Assembly: GCF_000003815.2 (NCBI RefSeq)
Contig: NC_049984.1
Span: 5,472,491-5,536,490 of the forward strand
Origin: Branchiostoma floridae
Lineage: Eukaryota > Chordata > Leptocardii > Amphioxiformes > Branchiostomatidae
Direction of reading: 5' to 3'
DNA length: 64,000 nt
Positions 36,801-51,800 of the stretch are shown here, one piece after another. Position numbers and translations under genes: made by a program. The notes under the pieces are model-generated. The model was not told the origin of the DNA. It made no database searches and saw nothing but the letters and a program-made list of their open reading frames with translations. Position 1 is the first letter of the stretch, and the number at the start of each line of letters is the position of its first letter.

Positions 36801-39800
36801 TTTTTTTCCTGGAAGCAGTCTGATAAGAATCAATATAGTCAATTATCAATCAATATAGTCAATTAAAGGCATTTATCCAAAAAAACAGAAGGAAAAAATG
36901 ACCCTTTCTGGTCAATCAGGTAAGATAAGAGATTAATGTGGTTTTGGGCAGTTCAAAAACAACTGAATTGCAAACCAAATTGTAATCTCCAAGCAGATCC
37001 TACGGTAGCATAAGATAGTATCAAATTCAAAAGCAGCCAGAGGAGTGAAGCCGGCCTAGGACTTTGGCTTCTGCGAGATTAAACCAAACTGTCGACAAAA
37101 TCAGTGCTACACTAAAATCATTTTCACATGATGCGCAGACTTACTAAAGAATACAAAAAGACAAATTCACGTAATTCTCTACAATAAAAGAAATAAGCAC
37201 TGTCAGATAACTGAAAGCTAGGGCTGTCTTCAGGACCCATCCTTCTGTCCTGGGACAGAAATTTGCTTGTTGGGACAGAAAATAATTTTATGATACAAAA
37301 TGACATCAAACTGTTGTAAAATGTACTTTCATAAGTTTAAAATGACACATCTAACCAGGAAAATTAGCAACATGGGCACCCAAACAATGATTGGGACAGA
37401 AAAAAAGAATTTAAGCTGAAGACAATCCTGCCTGGAGCATGTTTTTTTTCTCCTGTAGGTCTTACTAATACAACGGTCAACAGAATCAGTGCAACATTGC
37501 AAATGTCGTCATCTAAAATCATTTACCCTTGATGCACAGACTGACTAGGCAAAGAGACAAATTTACATAGTTCTCGACAATAAAAGAATTAAGCTCTGTT
37601 GTTAATAAGGGCGGGTTATCGGAAGCATAATATTTTTTTCCTACAGGTCTTGCTAATTAACCTGATGGCAAAGATGAAGGGCGGGTCAGTCCTACCTGTC
37701 GTGTCAGACCCAATTCTGCCAGTCCTGCTGCCTCCCTCCACATGATTTATGGACGGGCACTATAATGGGCAAAGATGGACGAGCCCCAAATGCTCGCCAT
37801 GTTGTAAATCAATTATCACCTAATCACCAACAAACAAGCCTGTATGATTTAATAGTCATTGTGGGATGCAATCAGGGCTAATAAAGCTAAATGCTTAGTC
37901 CCCTGGCTGTGAAAGCTCCAGGAGTGAATGTAGAATAGTGTACTCCGTGTGTGCAGGCCGCGGGTAGGAAAAGTAGAAGTGAACTGGAAAATTGGCCGAC
38001 AAAGGGAGGTGACAATGTAGCATTTTCCAGTGGGTTGGCGTTCTCCTTTGTCCAACGATGTAGACTTCCAGTTTGCCTGGAGAGTGTGATGCTTAGGTCA
38101 GCATTCGCAGGGGGGTCAGGTTATATAGTGCATACAGGACTCGAGATTTGTTGCTTTTTGAACAGTCGTAATAGAAATGATGTCCCACTTTGGCCCACAT
38201 TTCTCTCGTCTGCCCTTCAATCTCATTCGGAACGCCGTCACGATCCGGGGTTGAGTAATAGACGACGGTAATCCGAGATTTACGCCGGTAGTTTATGACA
38301 TTACCAGCTTTTTTGGGGGCGATATTCGGCGGGATTAAGGCGGTGACGGAGCACGTTCGCCCCTCCGGATGTGTCACGCTGGAGCGGGTATATAGAGTGT
38401 AGGAGTGAACGGGCCCCCCAACTTCCAGCTGTACTCCCAGATAAGTCTGCATCTGGAATCGAAAGCCCTGTCTGGCAGACGTACAGTTGCTGTGCAGAAT
38501 ACATAATGCGCCCGTCTCTCTACTTCTAAATCCTCACAGGTACCGAGAGGGTTTCTTTTCCGAGAAAAGGCAGACGTAGGTAGGTGAAGCCGTTTGAATC
38601 TTTACGTTTCGGATTACGGTGGTTTCGATTTTGAAGTTTTGTGGTACGTACTAGGAGAAAATTTGACGGCTTGGACATTAGAATTCCTGGTAGTGGTTAG
38701 TGGTAGACCATAACTGAAGTTTGACTTCCCAAAATGCCAAATTCAGGGAAATTGCATCAGGCCACAAACAACAGTGTACAGGCTTAGAGAGGTGATTTTT
38801 TTAACAAGCTTGCTCAGTGCAAGGCCTAGAGACCACTTCAAGGCACTGAACTAAGCTGGTGGGAGGTCTAGGTGAGTAGGCAAGGGGATGATGGGGAATA
38901 TTGGTTTGGAAGGATTGTTATTGTGGGAGGGAGTTTCTTAATTTTGCAGTCAGTTGAAAGATTAGCTACAATGCTGTAGGAAGACTATTTTTTTACCATA
39001 GTTGCATCTGAATAATCTATCCCACATAGGAGTCTAAGTCTTGGTATATATTTATAAAAGAATATTAATCATGACCAGTCATCCCTATAACTTGACACAG
39101 GGTGGCTCCTGTATAAATTATTTCTACATACAAATGATCTTATTTTTAATTTGTATTGCTTAAGGGTTTGTCAGCAGGGCTTGCCCTTTGTAATAGCCAC
39201 AGGCTAGTTGGGCAGCCCTGGCTGTGTGTTCGGTGCAGCCAAACCAATAAATAAAAAAATAAATTATTTCTTGTTCTTTTACCCTTGACCTGATAGAATG
39301 CCATCAGGTTCAAAGCGCTGCGATGAAAAATATAATATCACTATCAGTAAATCAGGAAGTTACAGACTGAGGTACTGTCTTGTCAATGTTTGATAAAGAA
39401 CATCTAAGAATCATGCAAAGATGCTTCAGTGAAAAAGAAAAAAAGCTAGAATGATATATAATCAAAGAAATTTAGAAAATCCCTGTCTCCTTGTTTGGAA
39501 GGCCTGTACAAAAAATCACTCTGTCGTTGGAAGGTGTAATGAAATTTTACAGCAGTTACTGTCAAAATTTGTTTTCTTTTTACCAAGTACCACCTAAGTA
39601 CCACCTGGACAATATGACCACTTTTTGGTGATCCGTTAATAGATTATATTTCCCAATGACACAAGCAACCACCACTGATCATCCTGTCTATAGTGGCCAC
39701 CTGTCCACATGGACTAGATTTTATCGGCCCAGATTGGTCTTTGGGGCACTTTTTTACTGTGTAATTAATAAGACAGAATTGCAGATGAAGAGAATTTCAG

Positions 39801-42800
39801 TTGTCTGGCAACAAGATTTATGCTAAAAACTAGTCTTATATTGGATAGTACAATATAGTAGTTAGTTTGAAATTTGTGTTCTTTCTTCTACTTAATTTCA
39901 AGACAGATGCTGGTTCTACTGTATGTACCCTGCTTTTCAGTTTTGTGGCAAGCTGTAAAAAAAGAATAGTGGCATACAAAAGAGATGCATGACATTGTGA
40001 AGGAGCTACTGTAACAGCAGTTCAGGCTAACACATGCAGCCTCTTCGTCAAGTCTTATATTGGGTAGTACAATATAGTGAGTTAGAAATGTGTGAATTTC
40101 TTTTTGTTTCTACTTAATTTCAAGAAAGATGCCTGTTCTACTGTACTCTGCTCTTCAGTTTTGTGGCAAGCCATAAAAAAAAGATAGTGGCACACAAAAG
40201 ATATGCATGTGTAGGTAACAGTAGTTCAGGCTATAACACATGCGCAACCTCTCCGTGAAGTTTTGTATTGGATAGTGCGTTAGAAATGTGTTATTTTTTT
40301 TACTGAATTTCAAGACAGATGCCTGTTCCTCTGTACTCTCAGGGAGGTTGAAAAAAGGTACTCTGCTCTTCGGTTTTGTGGCAAGCCGTAAAAAATAATA
40401 CAAAAGAGATGCATGTGAAGGAGGCACAGTAGTGCAGGCTATAACACATGCACAGCCTCTCCGTCAAGTCCTCCCGGCATCTCCCGCTCAGCATATCAAT
40501 GGGGCCGGGGATTCATATGAAAAGTAGGGTCAGCAACCTTCTCTCAGTTGACCTACTTTCTCCGTTATTGATCATGCTGGCAGTGTACTCGCCCGCCGTC
40601 TGTCCCCCCGTCCCTTGTTCAATATCAAATAGATTTGCACTTGTCCCATTTGCAAGGCTGCCGCGCGGTGCGGGCCAAGGAGAGAGAGAGGGAGAGGGAG
40701 AGGGAAAGAGGCCCCCTTCCTGCCAGGTTTTCTGGCTGATCACAGACATGTCCTAGCCACATAACTGTCTACAACACACTGGCCTCTCTGTCTGAGCAGG
40801 ACTAAGCCATTCAAACTGGAGGTGGAAAAGGCAGCCAGGTGGGCCGGCGTTAGGCTGGCTATGCCTAGTAGAGGTGAGTGGATGGGAAAAGAGCACATGG
40901 TGGAAAACCCCTTTGTCCTTTCCTCTGGCAGACAGGCACAGATTTCTGCCCTGTCTAGGAATTATGGTAGGAAAGCCAGCGGTATATCTATACCCACAAG
41001 GTGAGAAATAATCCCATCTAAATGCAAGAGGCCTCTATGAGGAGAGATAATAGTGCTGAATGTGTGACCTGAATATACAATATTTCAATTCATTTTGGTA
41101 TGGCTTTTTATCAGCGACTGCCGGTAACTAACCAGGTCTGTTGCATAAAACTAGGTCGTAGGTCTTCTATTTGTATTCACGGGGCGTCTTGCCACTCTGA
41201 ACAAGTGAGTTGCAAACCTCAAGTGCACTTATGTCATCTAATGGCATCTCTTGTGTAGTTTGAGAGGTGGATGTCCTTGGCTTCACCACGGTTTACCTTT
41301 GTGCACCTGATGTCTGTCTGCTGTGTTGATGATTACCTTCGCAAAGAAGGTTGTGTTTTTGGTAGTATGTGTGTGTGTGTTAGTGTGTTAGTGTTAGTGT
41401 GTTTGTGTGTGTGTGTGTCTGTGTGTGTGTACAGTAACATTGTTAGCTTGTTTGTGTGGATAAGCTACAGATATCCATCCATACTTCTAGAATTTTGATT
41501 GTATTGATTGATTGTATTGATATTTGGTATCTGTCTGTCTGCTATGCTGATTACCTGCGCAAAGAAGGTTGCGTTGTTGTTAGTGTGTCTGTGTGTGTGT
41601 GTTAGAGTATGTACACGAGTAAGAGGAGTGCCGGTGTAATTTCCGACTACTACTATATCTACGCAACTCAACCTCTGCTTGGAGAGTATATGTGTGTGTG
41701 TGTGTATACAGTAATGTGATGTTTGCTTCTTTGTGTGAATAAGCTACATATATCCATCCATACTTCTAGAAGAATTATAATTCTAGAACCCAGATATGGA
41801 TTGTATTGATGTTTGCTATATGTAGGTGTGTCTTGATGTATGTGACCTTGAAATTATTAGATTTTGAGCCCCCTAGTGGCTTGTTAAGGCACTGCAGAAG
41901 AAGTTCCAACCGTGATAGGACATTTGACTTCCATTCATTTTTGTGCAGATAACAAATGAAATTCCCCAGACTGAGACTTGAGTGTGTTGAATAATTTGGC
42001 AACAGCTTGGGGAGAGTGTTAGTATGCACGTCGTGGCCACCCGCAACATTTTATATAATCCTGATGAAACACATTACCACTCCTCGTGTGTAATTTTGGC
42101 TGGCACTTATTCACTTGACATACCAGCTAACCTACACTTGGTGTCGGTCTGCACGTAGGCATGGGTATGTGCTGCGTAATCATTTATAGAATAAAACACC
42201 CGGCCGTATTAAACATTTTATATCAGTGGTCTGACTAGTCCGTATTTTACGGTACGGCCCAGGGCTCCATAGTTAGATTCGAAGTCGCTTTGCATCTACC
42301 GCTGTTGGAAATTCATACAACTGTTCTCGACCAACAAAACTGGCACGTTGTCAAATAAAGGGGTTGTGCATTAATAAAGGGTTAATGCCCCGGCCCGAGG
42401 TGTATATGGTGAGATAATCTCTGGGCAGGTGCTATAACCACCGAATAAACCACCGAGTGAGCNNNNNNNNNNNNNNNNNNNNNNNNNNNNNNNNNNNNNN
42501 NNNNNNNNNNNNNNNNNNNNNNNNNNNNNNNNNNNNNNNNNNNNNNNNNNNNNNNNNNNNNNNNNNNNNNNNNNNNNNNNNNNNNNNNNNNNNNNNNNNN
42601 NNNNNNNNNNNNNNNNNNNNNNNNNNNNNNNNNNNNNNNNNNNNNNNNNNNNNNNNNNNNNNNNNNNNNNNNNNNNNNNNNNNNNNNNNNNNNNNNNNNN
42701 NNNNNNNNNNNNNNNNNNNNNNNNNNNNNNNNNNNNNNNNNNNNNNNNNNNNNNNNNNNNNNNNNNNNNNNNNNNNNNNNNNNNNNNNNNNNNNNNNNNN

Positions 42801-45800
42801 NNNNNNNNNNNNNNNNNNNNNNNNNNNNNNNNNNNNNNNNNNNNNNNNNNNNNNNNNNNNNNNNNNNNNNNNNNNNNNNNNNNNNNNNNNNNNNNNNNNN
42901 NNNNNNNNNNNNNNNNNNNNNNNNNNNNNNNNNNNNNNNNNNNNNNNNNNNNNNNNNNNNNNNNNNNNNNNNNNNNNNNNNNNNNNNNNNNNNNNNNNNN
43001 NNNNNNNNNNNNNNNNNNNNNNNNNNNNNNNNNNNNNNNNNCTGCTTGGCCTGAATCTACGTGTTACGGCGTCATAACCAACGTGGAACGGGGCCTTCTG
43101 ATTGGTCCGCGGCGCCTGGCTATATGATAATGTCTTTTGATCTCTTTTTTGCGATAAACTTTGCGAGTTTCGTCGAGTTGGCATGATATGAAGAAAATAC
43201 ATCCAACATTTGGCTGCAGGGCAATCCGACCTGTAGAAGGGGCTATGACCGAGGAAAGTACAGACTACCCCTATACCCATATATAATAGTTATATTCTAT
43301 ATTTTTGTACAAAATTGTTGCAGTCATGCAGATCTTCCATTGGGGAAGAGGTTTGGTTTGTAAGCAGTATTGAAAATAACAGCGGCTACAAATGACCTTA
43401 TTTGTCGATTTATGCATTCACCCCAGCATGAAAATGTCAAATCGCCATATGTGAAAAAAAACATACTTTCACCCATGATGAAGGAATTTTGTAATTTGCA
43501 TTCACTTGCATTATATATGAGTTCTTGGAAGTCATATTTGTGGTTGTCAAGCATAACCCACATACTGTAAATGCATTTAAGTTTTTAGGGATTTAAACTC
43601 GCGGTAGTGCGAAGATGTAGTGTTCGCGGTGGTTCTAAGTTCGCGGTATCGCCATCTACTGTAGTTACATACTGTCATAAACAAATATTCGCTGTGGTTT
43701 TAAGTTCGCAGTTAATTGGCACCGCGAACATAAAACCACTGCGAACATTTCTGTATTTACAGTATATAGCCAAGTGTTAGTCATACATATTCATGATGTA
43801 ACTCCCTGCTTTGCATAATTTATGTTTGACATTGTATAATTGAGTCAGAACAAAGGCTACCTATCTGAGAATAGGTTATATACCATACAGGCCTTTTTAA
43901 ATCGTTAGAAAAATGTCTATGAATTAGATTTGGTACAAATATTGTATCATCATTTACATCACTTTACATGTTAATGATGCTTTAATGGTTGAAGTCTTTT
44001 TAGAGTTTATCGGTTAAAATTCATCACAGAAAAGTGACCAGGAAAAACAACATTAGAGCACAGAAATGGTGGAAATACATTACATTTGCTGGCAAATATC
44101 ACTTTTTTATCAGTCTCCATAATCTTCATCCACATTTTCAAACTAGTTTTGTCGATGTGTAATGGGATTGAAGTAAGCCTTGTCGTCTGAAAATCAGCTT
44201 TATCCCTCCCAGTTCGTCATTATTCTGTGTATTGACTGTGAAACCCGACGCCAAATTTGTGGGGTCCTGATTCTGCCTGACTTGGATGTGACCCAACTTT
44301 TCCATTTGCGCAGTTTTTTTTTTCATCTCTGCGCTGGCATATCTCTCTGTTGATTACTTCTAATGCCCCTGATACCCACTGTTTCTTGGCACAACTTTAT
44401 CCAGGCCAGACCATCAGTTACACGGTAAGCATGGGATGTCTCTATTGGGGTTTACTCCGTCATGCTTCTTGCTTGTCTCATCAGAAGTTTTAGAAGGGTC
44501 TCCATACATAACAGTCTGGTCTAGACGGCATTATCATATTATACTATTTATTACCGCCCAGAAGAAGGTTATGTTTTTTGTAGTGTTTGTATGTTTGTGT
44601 GTATGTGGATGAACAGCGTTCAAGTGGATTGTAATTTTGTCTTGATATTTGTTAAGTGGGTAGGATTAGAATTTGGTCCCCCTAGTGGCTTTTTAAGGTA
44701 CTGCTGCAGACCTTCCTGTATTGATATCTAGACGCATTATGTGCATTTGGTTGGAAAGTTTTATTAAGTCTTGGTTTCAGTCTAGAGTAGTTTTGAGACA
44801 AGAGTAGACCTTGCTATGTTTTTATACAAGTTGTTTTCATTATACATGCAATTAGCCCTCGGGCAAGAATTTGCAATTAACTTTCTATTTAGGATATTAA
44901 CACCATGACCAAACAAAAATCTTGCCTACCTGCCTGCCTAAGTGCCTATAGCTGATCTGCCTTTTTGTACAACTTGGTATTCTGACGTGAAAGCCGATGT
45001 CTACCCATGCTTACGTTTGAGAACACATCCACTTCCAAGTTAACCAAGTGTGTTACATGCACAAGCCTGTCTGGAAGAAGTTGCTGAGTTTCCTAAAAGT
45101 TGGCCCCAGGTTTCTGTAGGCAATACTAAATGAAATTCATGTAGACTACATGTTTGTGAAGTAACTATTATAAATGTATTTCCACTTATGATTTATTCTT
45201 ATCGTTAAGGGTTTGACTTCATGGACAAAATTTTTCCCAATGGACAAAAATTCGCATGTAAATTAATTTAACCAAGCTGAGTCTGCCAGCAAAATTTGCC
45301 CCTCAAAATAAAGGAAATAGCCTTTCATAGGGTCTAGATTTAAAAATTTTCTTGGGGAGCATATCCCTGTACCCCCTTAGGATCGTGGCACCTTCGACAG
45401 GATCTACATTCAAAATCCAGGGTGCGGAAAAAATTTCTGGCTGGCTGGAACACTGACTGTATGAAAATTACACATAAAGCATATTTTGGAGTCAATATTA
45501 TCAATATGCCCAAAAAACTGGAGCTGTGCACCTAATTTTTTGAAGGGAGAAAATAAAAAATTCTGGCTGGCTAGAACACTAACTGTGTGTATACTACATA
45601 AAGCATATTTTTGGTTTAAGCTGTAGCGAAGTTTGCCGTGGCTGGCTGGCAGCGTGCAACATTTTCCCGGGGAACATAGCCCTGGACCCCCCTAGGATCG
45701 TCGCACCTTTGACAGAATTTACATTAAAAATCCAGCAAACAAACAAAAAATTTCAAGCTGGCTAGAACACTGACTCTACATGTATATTACATAAAGCATA

Positions 45801-48800
45801 TTTTGGGGTAAAGCTGCAGCAAAGTTTTCCGTGGCTGTCTGGCAGTGTGCAACATTTTCCTGGGGAACATACCACTGGACGCCCCTTGAACCGTCGCACC
45901 TAAGACAGGATTTCCATTCAAAATCCAGGTAACGGAAAAAAAATTCTGGCTGGAAATAAAACACTGACTGTACATCATACTACATGTATATTACATAAAG
46001 CATATTTTGGGGTCAAGCTGCAGCAAAGTTCCCCGGTGCTGTCTGGCAGCGCGCATGTCGTATCCCCGGACCCCCCTAGCATCGTCACACCTCCAAGAGT
46101 ATTTACATTCAAAATCCAGGGGACTGAAAAAAATTTCACTGACTGTACATGTATATTACATAAAGCATATTTTGGGGTCAAGCTGCAGCGGAGTTTCCCG
46201 GTGCTGTCTGGCAGCGCGCATGTCGATGAGCCCTGGGCTTCTCCGGGCGGCTCTCCATCACTCCAGGCAGCTGCTGTAAATTAGAATGTCAGACTGGCCC
46301 TCAGGAGAACTCCCTCTGTAAATCCGTGTGGGGTAGAACGTATCCTCTTTATCCCACCTACCAGACACTACGTGACAGGTAGTCCCTATTACGTCGGCGG
46401 GCTCCAAATACGTTTCTGGGATACGTACGTGCGTTATGTACGTGCGGGGGTGCGCCAAACGTGAAAATGTGGGTTCACAGAATGCGTCGTCCGTGCACAA
46501 GGTAACAACTAACTAAAAAGGTGGAAAAACAAATTGTAAACATGTACAAATAAATTTATTACAAACCTTGCATGGCTGCCTCTCTCCAGACTTAAATCTG
46601 AAATTCTGTAGCTAACTTCAGAATTTTAAATAGGTACTGTACCACAACGTAGATTTGTCATTTTTTTTGTTACTTACATGTAAAATCAATGCATTACAAG
46701 GTCCAGAATAGGCAATAGACTTGACGTGTGTACAGTTACCATTGCCCTACTCCAACATCTATTGCACCGGTGCATCCTAGATTCCAGAGTTAACCATTAG
46801 GTCCACAGCTCCAATTTGGGGTGCACAAATTGAAGTGACTATGCACCCAGTATTTCGAGCCCTGCAATTTCATACGAGGCAGGTGTGTGTTTGAGTGAGT
46901 GGGTATAGCAGGGAAGGATTGGGCGTGTTTCTTTCCCTTCAGTTTGTGTTCGAACCATTGGCTACGGCAAACTACTTCTCTCAGCTATCGTGGAAAGGCA
47001 CGTTGTGGTAAGGGTAAGATTTTATGATAGACTTGTAATTGAATTTATTTGCATGTCTGAGTATGTCACAAATATGTTGCTTATTGATATTCATATGAAA
47101 TCTGGTTGGTTACAAGGAAGTGGTTACCCGGCATTAAGGGCTCATGGACTACAGGAAAGCATGTCATGGTAACAGTAAAATTATGTTTGTAAGTAGTACT
47201 GTGATAGACTTAAACATGCATTTGCATATCCATCTAGATAATTATATAACAGTGCTATTTCATTTGTGTAGAAAGTGTTGGTACTTTTCATTTCTTAAAT
47301 TTTACACTCTCTTTTTCACCATCGTTTGATTAATATATGTAACGTCACAGAAATGCTCATATTATCGTTCCGCTGTGATATTTGTGATAAATTGGGCACT
47401 TGGCTTAGAGACTTGAATATTTCAGTAGGGGATTATAACTAGGTGGCAATTCATCTATCTTCAAGTCATCTGGTTTTTACATGTCTTACTGTTTGACTGT
47501 ACTCCATACTCCACTGTAGGGACTATCTTCTTTTTTTTTATCAATTAGACCACGCCAATTTGACTTGTTGGTGCTTGAAAATCTTCTCTTTTTTTCTGAT
47601 ATGAAAAGAAAAATGTTGAAAGGCAATGTATACCTTTCGGGTATAGATGCTACCCAAAAAAATTTTTTAAGCAATTTTGGCACAAACAGTTGGAAAGAGT
47701 CGTTGTCTCCCTTAAAAAAATTAGGTGCATAGCAGGTACTGGAGCTGTGCAGGTATTTCTAGTGTCTACCTGCACCTAACCTGTACTGGTCCATGTACTG
47801 GATTTTATACATAAATGTCCTATGACAGGGCTCGAAATACCGTCCTGCATATGCAGGTTTGTACAGGTAAAATTGGAGCTGTGGAGGTATTTCTGGTGTC
47901 TACCTGTACCTAACCTAGATATGACCCACTGCCCCTAAGGCCGCAAAAAGGCCATGGAACTACTTTTACCTTTTTTCTATTTCCAGCCCTGCAGAACCTT
48001 CTAGTTCTTGGGTGGACCAGACCTTTCTTATCTTTGTCTGGATCTACAGACACATGAGAAAAGACGTCTGTGTGCAGAGAATACTAAGCATGCATCATAA
48101 TTTAGAATCATGTCTTTATGGCCATGTGCGATGCGTATGGGTTGGGCCACGTCGTTGGAACTCCCTCGATAAGAGGTCCAATATATCCATCCCGTCCGCG
48201 CGGATCCCAGCACGTCAAACCCACCTGTTGTGGCCGCCCCCAGGTGGATGCGTTGGGAGGCCCCGATAACGCATCATCCTCCGACAGGCCGTAAATTTTT
48301 AATAACCCACTGTCTCGTGCCCTTTGGTCAGGCGGTGATAAATGCCTGTGCCGTGCCCGAGCGGCATTTGTTTTCCGTGCGACTCCGTGCTACACGGACG
48401 CTTTCGCGAAAACGCACAGGTGAGGCGCGCTCCGCAAAGGTCAGGACTCTCCGGCGCGGAGTGGTACGGTCGGAGGTGAGACGGGGTGTCACGAGGGGGG
48501 AGAGAGAGAGAAGGTTCGAATCCGCCGTCTGACTGAATTTATCCGTGAAAGGGCACTAAGCGCCGGAGGGCGGGAGTCGGCGGGAAATAGTTGTGGTGGA
48601 CGGGTTGTTGAGTTAACACGCAGATACGTCATGTTTTGGGAGGGCTGACAGGGCCGGCTGGCTGCAGGGTAGGGTGGGCGGGCAGCCGAGACTGATTAAT
48701 GCGCTGGAACAGAAGGACGGGAAATGTGATACATGCGCAGCCTGCATCGTCAACGACATTTTAATTAGCTGTTGTAGCATGACTGTAGGGTTTAATGGAC

Positions 48801-51800
48801 CAGCGCTCGGTGAAATTATGGGCCTGTAACTGTATTAGAGGCAATTCACATGCAAGAGGTTGGGATATTAATAGTCTAATAATGAAGTCATCCACACATG
48901 CATACGGTACCTGGCTGTTTTGTTATGCTGATGAGTGCTTCATCATGTAATCAGCTAGGAACTTTTTAGAACAACTCTTTTTTTTTAATCATTTTGTGCT
49001 TGGGCTGCGTCAAGCCAATATCTTACTTCTTGGATTGGCTGTTTCGGATTTTGATGTTTGCAAAAATGATGCCACTTGGAACATTATTGTGGATTATGAA
49101 GATAGAAATCATTATCATTGTGACATAACATAATTATAGCATTTGCAAACTATTGTCTCTAACATCATATTTAGGTCACCTAGAAAAGCCTAAACATATT
49201 TCATATCTCCTATTTTTGTAACATATCTTATGAATTATTTTTCTGTATGTGGATGGTCACAGATCTCACAGATGAAAATCCCAATAGCAAAAAACGTAGT
49301 GTCTAGTTTAAGTTTTGTCATTTAATTAAGAGAGACACACCACAAACTTGACTCAAATTAACTACCACAAAATCTTGACATGCCACCCAAGGAATATATT
49401 TTTACCTATAAGGAATATATAATTTACCTATAGCTACATGGGGTATGTTCTTTGAAATGTTGACCAAAAAAAGTGACATGTGTTTTAGCGCAGTAACAGC
49501 CACATTTCACAGGACTCGTGTGGTGCGTATTTTATAAAATGCACAATTGCAAAAGCATGTTACAGTATCACAGCAAAAAAAATTCTTATTGTAAAACAAC
49601 TACGTTTTACAGGCCGCATGTGATACATAGAATATATGCACCATTGCAACATGTTACATACAGTATTGCAGCAAAAAAGGGTTTTTCTCTTGTGTTTTGC
49701 AGAGCAAGTGACATGCGCGTTCCAGTGCAGTGACAACCAATGCCTTCCCACTATGCAGTTGGTGTGCAACGGCAGAAAAGACTGTCAAGATAATTCTGAT
49801 GAAAAAGACTGCCAGATGAACAGTGCCAGCCTAGCAGACAGTAAGTTTTCTGACCTCTGACCTCTAACCTTCACCACCTGGAAAAAAGGCCGTAGCCTGA
49901 GTGTGATTTTGACTAGTAAGATGAAAGATATGAGAATAAATGAGCTTGCTAGGGTAGATGTTTGGAACCAAATTATGTTGGTTATGGGGTTGAGCAGAAG
50001 GGAGAAAAGTCTGTGTAATGCAAAACTCTGCTTTCCAGGGCTATAACTTCTATTCTGCCGGTCGGATGTTGGTCGGGCTGCTATAGATGAGATTTAATCA
50101 GGCTACAGGGAGAAGGTTGTAATAAAAGGTCACGATTTTTGAACTACTTGTAGTTTTGAGGATGGGTGTCAGTTTAGACCCTCTATTGGCTTTCGTAGGA
50201 ACTGCAGCCTTGAACAGGAAGGTTAGTAAGTTTCCTAGATCATCATCATCATCAGTCACTGTAGTCTGCATTTATAATTATAGTCTTTGGAAAGTCCTAT
50301 AGCTGCATTCAGTCTTTCTTAACCTTTTAGCACTGTGCTTTGCATCCTGGAAGCTTCCTTAGCTCTTGGAGTTTCTTTACTGTCGTAAGAACGGTTCGGT
50401 CTCTGCTTTCAGCAAACTAAGCAGGTGGACACGATGTCTTCCCTTGCATGCCTTGTATCTGTTGGAACCTAGTACAGTAGAAGCCAGTTAATTGCACAAG
50501 GGATTAACGCACACTTCTGTTAACTGCACGGAATCCCGAAATCCCAATTGCCAGTGCGGTCTACCTAGATAACTTTGCATTATTGCACCAGCCAGATAAT
50601 TGCACGAAATTCACAGGCAAATAGGCCGTGCAATTAAGCGGCTTTTACTGTATTCAGAATTCAAGGGCTTTCGGTGCTGGTATGTTGCTGTCGTTATTAG
50701 TAACACACCACACTGTACCTCCACAGCCTTGACTTTAAAAAGTTTAAGCTCTAACTGCAAACACTTCGGGCTCAAGTGCAGAGTGTATTTTGATTAATGA
50801 TCCCTTTCTCTGAATCCACACCATGAGGGGGGATGGTACGTTATAGGCTCATGCAGTTGTCCTTGTAAATCTCGAGGGGACTTGCTAGCAAGGTTGCCAT
50901 CAATATCGAAAACACACTTGATAGAATTTCATATTGTATACAGAACATTCTATACATACAGATTTTAGATCTATACATACATAGATTTTTAGTCAATCGC
51001 ATATGTATGATTGTATTTCAAATTTTTTGCATCTGCATATTATTATGGCCAGGCTGTATTAGACAGTATAACCACCTTTTGTATGCTGTAACTCTTGAAT
51101 TGTTTGCAGTGGTTTCTATTTTTGTGGTCTCTGCAATAACCTCTCTATCACAAAATTATGACAACGCAGATATGGGTTTCCATGGTTTTACTACAGTAAA
51201 TCTAATATGGAATATCAAAGATAAATGAATTTATTTTAGTACACCAGCATTTGATTTGATAGTTCATAATGCAAAAAGTCCACTGGTCATTATTACTATA
51301 GACAGATGTACTACTGATACAGATTAACAAATACAGATGAATTTACATTTAAGACACCAGCATTCGATTTGACAAAAGTGTTCGAGTGTTCATAATGCAA
51401 AAAGTCTACTGGTTATTGTACTATAGACAAACCGACCTTGGCATTGCATGTACTAGTAGGTCTATTTTTATTTTGTACACTGAGTACGCTTGATATATTT
51501 GGTGCCTCTATTTGTTGATGTTGTGTTCCATCTCACTGTCAGTGCCATTATCGAAAGCTTGCAGGATACGAGCCCGACGTTGCTACCGAATTTTCAGACT
51601 AATTTGAAATTTGTAGTTCTCATTACGGTGGCTACCATCTCACATGTGGTTCCACTTTGTGCTAACAAACCCAGTTATTTCTAACAAGACGGTGGGATTG
51701 ATCCGTTTATCATTCAATGCTGCATAATTTTTAACGTCAAATTACATGTGGCATAATTTCAGCAAAGTATGCAGTATAATTGCACCTTGGCATGCAAAGT

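Noticed and set aside
38093-38452. 119-codon minus-strand ORF
   Set aside because: CpG-rich DNA has few stop codons, and there is no similarity, start context or splice evidence.
42432-43280. 282-codon minus-strand ORF (and 42457-43077 on the plus strand)
   Set aside because: Most codons are N from the assembly gap.
44519-44526. Third GTCTAGAC SMAD palindrome
   Set aside because: It is isolated deep in intron 3. One copy per 64 kb is the chance expectation, so it was not called as a site.
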